From contig QJNS01000111.1 in NCBI GenBank assembly GCA_004154925.1, positions 212,499-253,178 on the forward strand: a stretch of DNA of 40,680 nucleotides, read 5' to 3'. Every line of letters begins with the position of its first letter. The stretch's first letter is position 1. A model generated the notes under the pieces. That model was not told the DNA's origin. It saw only the letters and a list, made by a program, of their open reading frames with translations, and did no database searches. Below are positions 33,612-40,680 of the stretch, piece after piece. This DNA comes from Monosporascus cannonballus. Taxonomy: Eukaryota; Ascomycota; Sordariomycetes; Xylariales. The translations under genes and the position numbers were made by a program.

Positions 33612-36600
33612 ATGGAGCCCAACGTCGTGCGTTTCCTCAACGATAAGCTGTATGACAAGCGTAAGATAGGAGCGCTTGAGTATGTCCTCACCGAACACCC
33701 CCACTTACTAGTCAAACACGGAACTTACGAGTCCTATGTAGCCTTGAACGGCAAATCCGTGAACTCGTCGCAGCCAAGGACCTCTCCAGGATCCAGGCCA
33801 TTCTTGAGCAGCTATGTAACGAGTACGCTTATGCGGTGCATCAACCACATGCCCGCAATGGGGGCTTGATTGGCCTGGCTGCGGCTGCTATTGCGCTTGG
33901 TCCGGTATGTCAAGCTCTACCACCCCCCCGGAGAGACGAGCCGCGCTCATGTTGACTTGCCCCCCCTAGGAATTACCGAGGTACCTCGAGATCATAGTCC
34001 CACCTGTATTGGCCTGCTTCGTCGACCAAGATGCTCGGGTTCGCTACTATGCGTGTGAATCTATGTACAACATCGCGAAGGTTGCAAAAGGAGAAATTCT
34101 CAGATATTTTAACCACATATTTGATGCTCTCTGTAAGGTGCGTCATCATCCGCAGTGTCAACCCGTTCCAAGCCGCCTGTTGCATTAACCCGCTCCGTAG
34201 TTAGGGGCAGATTCCGAATTATCGGTCAAAAATGGTGCAGAACTACTCGATCGTCTCATTAAGGACATCGTCGCCGAATCCGCGGCTACTTACGTTTCCG
34301 TCCTGGAAGCCAAGGACCCGGGCGGCCCGGACGACCAGCCGGACCCTCCTACGGCTTTCTCTCTCCCTAAGTTCATCCCCTTGCTTAAAGATAGAATCGG
34401 CGCAATCAATCCTTTCACGCGGACATTTTTAGTTGGCTGGATTATGCTCCTCGATTCCATTCCTGACCTGGAATTGGTGACCTATCTGCCGGAATTCCTT
34501 GGTGGCCTTTTGAAGTTTCTTAGCGGCAACAATAGGGATGTCCATGCGACCACTAAGACCTGCCTTGAGCGATTCTTGAACGAGATCAAGCGCATATCAC
34601 GGATCAAGAAGGGTATCGCTGAGAGCAAGAAATCGAAAGGGGATGGGAAAAGAAAGCGGGAGGAATCTGTCGATAGCGGCAGTATGCAGCTCGCGCCCGA
34701 TGAGATTGACGAAGCCGGATCTACGACAGCAAATGAGGAAGACGACGGAGACGTTAGTAGCGAAGACGATTGGATTCCCGGTCAAGATGTCCAGATAAAC
34801 TTCAAAGCCATTCTCGAGATCTTGACCGCCACTCTCGATTCTCCTCTAGGTAAGTGATCTAAGTCGCGCTCTTACGGCGTACCGCCCTAACATCTCCTAG
34901 AGGAAGATAGCCTTCTAGAGAGCCTGCGGTGGATAGTGTCCTTCTTAGACATCTGCCCCGAGGAAGTCCTGCCTTTTACGCCCAAGATACTGGCTCATCT
35001 ACTCCCTGCAATGGCCAGTGGGGTCGAACCAATTCGCCAGGCCGCCGCTAGGGTCAACACTTCGCTGATGGACTATATCGTTTCTCTTACGGATGAGACC
35101 GAATGGCAGCAGAGCAAACCCCCGTCTCGCGTGCAGACATCGCTCAACACCGAGCGCCCGGATGGAACGTCTAGCACACGGGCCTCCCTGTCGAGTGCAC
35201 GCGATGTAGACCTGCGCAGTCCTACACCAGCTCAGCCCCTTTCTTTTCCAACTCAGGTACCGTCGGAACATCCGGCAGCCGACCTCGACTACGCCGCCGC
35301 CGTAAATTCGTTGACCTTGTTATTCTTGAACGACCATGAGGAAACGCGTGTTGCGGCCTTAACGTGGCTCATCATGCTGCACCGCAAGGCACCGCGCAAG
35401 ATTGTTGCGTTCAATGACGGCACTTTTCCGGCCCTTCTGAAGACTCTTTCGGACCCGGCAGAGGCTGTAGTGACCAAGGACTTGCAACTTCTATCGCAGA
35501 TATCCAAGAATAGCGAGGATGACTATTTCTCAAACTTCATGCTCAGTCTGTTACAGCTATTCTCGACCGACAGGAGACTACTAGAGACGAGGGGGAACCT
35601 CATTATACGTCAATTATGTATGAGTCTAAGCCCTGAGCGGATCTACCGCACCTTGGCCGAAACTATTGAGAAGGAGGAGGATCTCGAATTCGCCAGTATC
35701 ATGGTGCAGAATCTCAACAACAACCTCATCACCGCGCCGGAACTAGCTGATCTCAGGAAGCGACTGAGGAACCTAGAGACAAAGGTACGCCTCGCCCGCT
35801 TATGCATTGGGTTCGCCATACTGACGCCGTAACAGGACGGCCAGGTCTTCTTCGTGGCGCTGTTTCGCTCCTGGTGCTATAACGCCGTCGCGACTTTCTC
35901 GCTATGCCTACTAGCGCAAGCATACGAGGCTGCGTATCATCTCCTGCAAATCTTGTGAGGGTACTCGAGATCCTTGACCGACCAAGCACCTGCTAATGGC
36001 TGCAGTGCCGAACTCGAGATGACAGTCAACATCCTCATACAGATCGACAAACTCGTTCAACTGATCGAGTCCCCGGTGTTTACATGTGAGTCAACCACTT
36101 ATTGGCGTACGGAGTCTAATGTTTTAGCCAGATCTGCGCCTTCAACTCCTTGAACCTGAGAAGTACCCCTACTTGTATAAATGCCTGTACGGGCTTTTGA
36201 TGCTTTTGCCACAATCGTCTGCATTTGCTGCTTTGAAGAATCGTTTAAACAGCGTGAGCTCGATAGGGTACTTGCATATCGCACCAAGACCGTATGTACA
36301 GCCTCCCGCTGCACCCCCGTCCCAAAACCGACAAGGCTCGGTGGCAGAGACTGTCTCTTCCTTCCATAATCACAACGCCCGTTCCAAAAGCATTCATGAC
36401 ACTCATGCTTCCTCGTCCAGTTCTGTCACTGCACCTGGCGCGTCGAATTATGATCGTCCAAATCGGCTGGGTGTGAAGGGTCGGGAAGAAAGCATCATCA
36501 GGTGGGACCAGCTACTAGAGAAGTTCAGGAGCGTGCAAGACAAGGCGAGACGGGCGCAACGGTTGATGAGCGGCGGTAGTCCCGATGACGTACCGGATCT

Positions 36601-36802
36601 CAGCGGCCTGCGACTCGCCGATGGCGCCGCTGATGCTGGCGGAAAGGAGCCGCCGTCGCGAGCAGCTACGGGGCCACCAGTTCCACAGAAAGACGCTGCA
36701 CCACAACCAGCGGCGGCGCAAAAACGAAGCACTGGCCTGGGCAGGCAGTTCGGTAGACTCGGAGGTGCCGTCTCCGGCCGGAACAGGAGATCGCAGAGCT
36801 AG
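33612..36802 (+). CDS. VAC14: Vac14, scaffold of the PI(3,5)P2 kinase complex
   Basis: Eight exons: 33612-33679, 33742-33904, 33970-34137, 34201-34849, 34901-35784, 35836-35954, 36006-36085 and 36132-36802. All phases agree and all introns are 46-65 nt GT-AG. The product is 933 residues. Hallmarks are [15 protein letters not shown] at the start, [91 protein letters not shown] and, near the end, [20 protein letters not shown]. The protein is a chain of HEAT repeats that binds the kinase Fab1/PIKfyve and the phosphatase Fig4 at the vacuole or endosome membrane and controls PI(3,5)P2 levels. An acidic/basic low-complexity insert ([19 protein letters not shown] and a [10 protein letters not shown] stretch) lies in exon 4, and the last 150 residues are disordered, Ala/Pro-rich and basic. 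It converges with the HAUS1-like gene downstream. Confidence 0.94.
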
Positions 36803-37136
36803 CGCCCCCCTCTGGTAGATGAAGTCATATTCCACCATGTCGGCGGTTATCCGTCCATGGCGTCAAGTTCGATGACTATCGAAAGCATAATCGGCTACGG
36901 TAAGAGGGATTCAACTGCAGCGTTTGGTAACAGTGGTACATTACTGCTTTCACGGGCAATATCGGAGTATCATAGCGGAATACCCTGAGCATTGTAATAG
37001 AGATAGTATGTACGGCGTTTTCATAGCGGAGGCACGTATAATGGAAACTCAGCGCGAACCCTAGCGATGATTCTGAAGTAGTAGTCCGAACGTGATGGGG
37101 ATATATCCTGGCTTAAGCGACGGCCTTCCAGGTCGA
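36803..37136. other. Convergent 3' intergenic region
   Basis: 334 bp between the stop codons of VAC14 and the minus-strand HAUS1-like gene. It should hold both polyadenylation regions. No hairpin or other structure stood out. Confidence 0.4.
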
Positions 37137-38153
37137 TCAGGGTCTTCTTCGGGTCTTGACGGGGCTCTCGCGTTCGACTAGGCTCTCGAAGTTGGCATCC
37201 CTTAGTTCGGTCAAGCGTCGGAGTTCGGTGCGCAAAGCCTCCAGTTCCTGTCGCGCGGCCTGGACGTCGGGCGGCAAGCCGGCGAAGGCCTTAACTCGCA
37301 CGTCGAGATCCCGCTTCTTGGCCAACAGCTCCATGTACTCTTCCTCGTCCTCTCGGATATCGTCGACGGTGACGTTGGGCGGCCCGCCCGCGGCCCTCTC
37401 GGCGGCGTCGACCTGCTGCCTCATCTCGGGCAGCCTCGCAGCCGCGGCCTTGACGGCGCGCTGTAGCTCGAGGTTGCGCCGCGCGAGGTCCGGGTCCGGC
37501 GCATACTCTCCGTCCCCGCCGTCGCGCAGGCGCGCCAGCAGCGCCTCGGTGCGCGCGCCCGCTTCCGCCAGGTATTTTGTTAGTAGCGCCGAGCGCCGCG
37601 CCGTCTCCTCCGCCCCCATCGCCCGCCCCTGCAGGTCAACGAACGTCGCCCCCAGCCCCTCGGGCGTCGGGCGCGCCTCCCCCAGCTCCAGCGCCGTCTG
37701 CGCCATGGCGTCCAGTGCCGTCTGTCCCTCGCGGCTCAGGCCGTCTTCGAGCGCGGCTAGGATGGAATCGGCTATCTGCTCGCCGTCGCCGTGTCCGTCA
37801 TCACCGCTCTCCTTCGTTGCTGTTGCTTGCTGCTGCTGCTGCTGCTGTTGTTGTTTTTGATGTTGACGACGCTGAGCGGCGCGCACCTCGTCCAGCGCGG
37901 CGTCCTCGAGCCGCGCCAGCTGGTCGCGCGACTCGTCGGCCGCCTCGTTGGCGGCCACGAGAGTCAGCAGGGCCTTCAGGGTCTCGGGGTTGCGCTCGAA
38001 CTGCGGTGGTGATGACGACGACCCGACGTATTTCCGGCGCAGCCACTCGTCGACGTACGACCAGTCCTTAGCGGTCGAGGCAGCAGCGCGGGCCACGGAA
38101 GGCGAGAAGATGGCGGCGGTCTGTTGGTGTAGGTGCGGGGCTAGGTGTGCCAT
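37137..38153 (-). CDS. Coiled-coil protein resembling augmin subunit HAUS1
   Basis: Single exon, 338 residues. The N-terminus has SVARAAASTAKDWSYVDEWL followed by [22 protein letters not shown]. This matches the order seen in human HAUS1: a short helical 'WL-K' block, an 'NP-T' motif and then helices. The C-terminal third is long coiled coil ending KKRDLDVRVKAFAGLPPDV, QARQELEALRTELRRL and ANFESLVE, like the HAUS1 end. A polyglutamine run (about residues 99-110) interrupts the first helical part, and the rest is Ala/Arg/Glu-rich. HAUS1 is a subunit of the augmin complex, which recruits gamma-tubulin to existing microtubules. The protein is hydrophilic, with no signal or membrane segment. The assignment rests on remembered motif order; other coiled-coil families remain possible. 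Confidence 0.6.
   Translation of the reverse strand: MAHLAPHLHQQTAAIFSPSVARAAASTAKDWSYVDEWLRRKYVGSSSSPPQFERNPETLKALLTLVAANEAADESRDQLARLEDAALDEVRAAQRRQHQKQQQQQQQQQATATKESGDDGHGDGEQIADSILAALEDGLSREGQTALDAMAQTALELGEARPTPEGLGATFVDLQGRAMGAEETARRSALLTKYLAEAGARTEALLARLRDGGDGEYAPDPDLARRNLELQRAVKAAAARLPEMRQQVDAAERAAGGPPNVTVDDIREDEEEYMELLAKKRDLDVRVKAFAGLPPDVQAARQELEALRTELRRLTELRDANFESLVERESPVKTRRRP
37824..37860. repeat. CTG/TTG trinucleotide microsatellite
   Basis: A run of about seven CTG triplets flanked by TTG and TTT triplets. On the minus strand it encodes the polyglutamine tract (CAG/CAA codons, with one Lys) of the HAUS1-like protein and is likely to vary in length between strains. Confidence 0.75.
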
Positions 38154-38953
38154 CGTTCGTCGTGGTGGTGGTTGCTATTGGGCTGTTGCATATGGGGGGG
38201 GGGGGGTGCGGGCTTTATATGTTATGTTACCTAGGTAGGTGCTGAATGCTGGCGTTGCTTGTCAGCTTATTGTACGTAGTGTTTTGGGTCGGGAATCTAG
38301 AGTTATGCGTTGTCACATGCCGGTGGATGCAGTTTGTTGACTTTCAGTCCAAGGGTTACCCAAGGGACGACGATCTTGGTGGGGCCGAGTACCTCTGTAT
38401 GTATGTACTTACATTGTGGGGGTGGCTAGCTCACTGTGGCGGCTTTGTTATTGTACCGAGTACTTTTGGCTGTTCCGCTAGAAGGTTCCCGGTACATGCC
38501 CTCCCGAACCTTCAGCTGTTTCCCGGGGGAAGGGGGAAATGCGATCGATCTTGAATCGCGAAGTGGCCAGCTTGTCCATCGACCTATTTGCAGGGGCCTT
38601 CTTTGTTAAGATAATACAACTGGCACAGCTGAACCTTGCTGCCCACAGCAAGTATTCTTTATCAATCGAGGTTGCTGGATTCTTTGCATCTCCAGGACAC
38701 GTTTTCAGGGTTCCACGTAGCGTCGACCTTTTTGACTTCAGCTGTTTGTTCTACTTTACCCTCGCCAACTGCTCGCCTTTTTTGCTTCCAATTCACCACC
38801 ACCTGTCTTCCTCTTCCCTATATTGCATTTAATTTCTCTTCAGACTAGCGTCAACGACAACGGTGTAAGAGGCTCTCAACCTCTCCTTGGTCGTTCTCGA
38901 CCTCTGCATCTACCACTATTATCCATGTGCTTCGAGCACCTATCGCTGTCACG
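38154..38953. promoter_or_regulatory. Divergent promoter region of HAUS1-like and DNAJC3-like genes
   Basis: 800 bp between two divergent start codons. It contains a G11-12 homopolymer near 38194-38206, a palindromic ACCTAGGT at 38229-38236 followed by a second AGGT, and a pyrimidine-rich stretch at about 38780-38850 before the plus-strand gene. No certain TATA box was seen on either side. Confidence 0.4.
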
Positions 38954-40606
38954 ATGATAGTCCCGCTGTCGAGTATGGCCCTCGCGGCCGCAGTCTTAGC
39001 TTCCTCCGGTCTAGTCGGTGCCCTATCGCCGCAGGACATACCCCCCGACACTCCGATATCCTCGCTACTCTCTTCGGCGCAGTTCCATCTGTCCAAGGGG
39101 GAAACGAACGAGGCCCTGACCTATTACGACGCCGCAATTGCGCGCGACCCTAACGACTATCTGACCTTCTTCAAGCGCGCTACGACCTACCTGTCCCTCG
39201 GCCGTACGTCCCAGGCCACATCCGACTTCAACAGAGTCCTGGACCTGAAGCCGGGTTTCGAGGGCGCACATCTCCAACTCGGCAAGATCAAGGCTCGCAA
39301 TGGTGACTGGAGTGGCGCGCGGGAACAGTACATCCTCGCCAAGCACAAGCAGGATTCGGAAGACTACCAGAAACTGATTGAGGCGCAAGGTGCTGCCCGT
39401 CTGGCCGAGTCGGCGGCGGCGAGCGGAAACTGGGACGAGTGTATTAGCCAGGCGGGCGAGGCCATCCTGGTTGCGAACCGTGCCGCCAACCTGCGCGAGC
39501 TGCGCGCAAAATGTCGACTTGAGAAGGGTGACGTAGAGGAATGGATGAGTGATCTGCAGCACATCCTGCAATTGAAGCCCGGCGATACCACTCCCCATAT
39601 GCAGATATCCGCCACCACTTTCTACGGCCTCGGCGACATGGAGCGCGGCATGACCCAGGTCAGGAAGTGTCTGCATTCCGATCCCGAGTCGAAGGCTTGC
39701 CACAAGCTGTTGAAACAGGAGAAGAACGTGGACAAGATGGCGACGAGGGTCAATAAGGCCTTGGAGAAGAACCAGCCCATGACGGGCGTCAAGCTCCTGG
39801 TTCCGTCGGGCGACGATGCCGGTCTGATCAACGAGGTCAAGGAGCAGATACGGAGGCTGAAGAAAGATGGTATCATTCCGGAGAAGGCCCCCAACGCCCT
39901 GGTGAGCCAACTGGTAGAGAGTGCTTGCCAGGCTTATTACGAAGTGAGTTGCGGGTTGCACCTGTCGAGTGCCCTTCGGTTGCTAACAGTTCTACAGTCG
40001 AGTGGCAAGAAGGCGAGCACCTACTGTAAAGAAGCTCTGGAGCTGGACGAGAACTCCTTCTACGGTCTTCTCTACAAGGCCAAGATGCTGTTAGACGAAG
40101 AGGAGTGGGACGCCAGCATCGCGACGCTGAACAAGGCGGCCGAGGCGAGGCCCGACAGGCAGAACCTCGTGAACCCGCTGCTGCAGAAGGCGCAGATCAG
40201 CCTCAAGCGTAGCAAGAACAAGGACTACTACAAGGTGCTCGGGGTGGCGCGCGACGCCGACGACCGGCAGATCAAGTCGGCCTACCGCAAGCTGACGAAG
40301 CAGTTCCACCCGGACAAGGCGGCCAAGCTGGCGGGTGTGACCAAGGAGGAGGCCGAGAAGAAGATGGCGTCTATCAACGAGGCCTACGAGGTGCTCAGCG
40401 ACCCGGAGCTCCGCCGCCGCTTCGACATGGGCGACGACCCCAACTCCCACGAGCAGCAGGGGAACCCGTTCCAGGGCAGCCCCTTCGGCGGCGGCGGCCG
40501 TCCCTTCCACGGTTTCGGCAGTGGTGGTGGCCAGCAGTTCCAGTTCAAGTTCGGCGGGTCCGGGGGCGGGTTCCAGGGATTCGCTGGGGGCTTCCCGTTC
40601 GGTTAA
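38954..40606 (+). CDS. ER-lumenal TPR and J-domain co-chaperone (DNAJC3/P58IPK type)
   Basis: Two exons, 38954-39943 and 39998-40606, giving 532 residues after removal of a 54-nt intron. The start at 38954 gives a signal peptide of about 23 residues ([20 protein letters not shown]...); the earlier in-frame GTG is not needed. Tetratricopeptide repeats fill about 35-400, for example [20 protein letters not shown] and [22 protein letters not shown] domain at about 406-475 begins [20 protein letters not shown] and holds the HPD triad at 434-436, which stimulates Hsp70 ATPase. A Gly/Phe-rich tail ends FPFG. This layout matches P58IPK/DNAJC3, which presents unfolded proteins to BiP in the ER. No C-terminal HDEL-type signal is present, as in the animal protein. 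Confidence 0.92.
   Translation: MIVPLSSMALAAAVLASSGLVGALSPQDIPPDTPISSLLSSAQFHLSKGETNEALTYYDAAIARDPNDYLTFFKRATTYLSLGRTSQATSDFNRVLDLKPGFEGAHLQLGKIKARNGDWSGAREQYILAKHKQDSEDYQKLIEAQGAARLAESAAASGNWDECISQAGEAILVANRAANLRELRAKCRLEKGDVEEWMSDLQHILQLKPGDTTPHMQISATTFYGLGDMERGMTQVRKCLHSDPESKACHKLLKQEKNVDKMATRVNKALEKNQPMTGVKLLVPSGDDAGLINEVKEQIRRLKKDGIIPEKAPNALVSQLVESACQAYYEVSCGLHLSSALRLLTVLQSSGKKASTYCKEALELDENSFYGLLYKAKMLLDEEEWDASIATLNKAAEARPDRQNLVNPLLQKAQISLKRSKNKDYYKVLGVARDADDRQIKSAYRKLTKQFHPDKAAKLAGVTKEEAEKKMASINEAYEVLSDPELRRRFDMGDDPNSHEQQGNPFQGSPFGGGGRPFHGFGSGGGQQFQFKFGGSGGGFQGFAGGFPFG
39944..39997 (+). other. 54-nt intron without stop codons, in frame
   Basis: The sequence runs GTGAGT ... TGCTAACAG ... 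TTCTACAG, with a perfect donor and a CTAAC branch point 10 nt before the acceptor AG. Its length is a multiple of three and it contains no in-frame stop, so an unspliced message would still encode the whole protein with 18 extra residues inside the TPR region. Splicing gives the smoother repeat (YYE joined to [10 protein letters not shown]). Confidence 0.75.
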
Positions 40607-40652
40607 CGGGTGGGACTTCTCGTTTCCTGGAATGGCGTGTGCCGCGTCAGGT

Positions 40653-40680
40653 GTTTTTTTTTTTTTTTTTTTTTTTTTTT
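40653..40680. other. Poly-T contig edge
   Basis: The window ends in an uninterrupted T run about 45 nt after the DNAJC3-like stop codon. It is probably the edge of a draft contig where assembly stopped at a homopolymer. A genuine T tract in the 3' region is possible. Confidence 0.5.

Noticed and set aside
39065..39961. 298-residue open frame on the minus strand
   Set aside because: Antisense shadow of the TPR region of the DNAJC3-like gene; Leu-rich translation follows from codon bias on the other strand.

Overview
The window looks like nuclear DNA from a filamentous ascomycete (Pezizomycotina). Its genes carry short GT-AG introns of about 46 to 219 nt with CTAAC/CTGAC-like branch points. 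The recognisable proteins are fungal in type (sphingolipid delta-8 desaturase, GH25 muramidase, Vac14, Emg1), and a 10.5-kb AT-rich block carries the marks of repeat-induced point mutation (RIP), a process of that subphylum. The first 33 bases (C, A and G homopolymers) and the last 28 (poly-T) look like contig ends, so the window may be a whole contig. No tRNA, rRNA, CRISPR array or telomere repeat array was seen.

Left part, 1-8600: a two-exon secreted GH25 muramidase (minus, 1225-1953); an intron-less VOC-fold protein with an unusual repeat-rich tail (minus, 3392-4924); and the two-exon rRNA pseudouridine methyltransferase gene EMG1/NEP1 (minus, 7373-8242). Gene-poor stretches of ordinary base composition lie between them.

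Middle, about 8600-19240: an extremely AT-rich, gene-dead block. Its two edges carry related sequences in opposite orientation (8610-8690 and 19142-19236), as the terminal inverted repeats of a transposon would. Inside it, a short box recurs five times, and a box-body-box unit of about 480 bp is present as an inverted pair (12320-12810 and 14024-14500). Comparing box copies gives 16 G:C-to-A:T transitions among 17 differences over 52 positions, which is direct evidence for RIP.

Right part, 19240-40680: an unrecognised cysteine-rich protein gene (minus, 21212-21967); delta-8 sphingolipid desaturase (plus, 23111-24863); a 74-residue SMP-like protein (plus, 26204-26481); a secreted S8 subtilase (minus, 28767-31823); a doubtful small ORF (minus, 32793-33032); an eight-exon VAC14 (plus, 33612-36802); a coiled-coil protein resembling augmin subunit HAUS1 (minus, 37137-38153); and an ER-lumenal TPR/J-domain protein of the DNAJC3/P58IPK type (plus, 38954-40606).

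The genes do not form a pathway or gene cluster. They are housekeeping and secreted-enzyme genes around a degenerate transposon block. The best leads are the inverted-repeat-bounded RIP block with its internal palindrome and the unrecognised cysteine-rich gene. I saw no clearly new multi-gene system.
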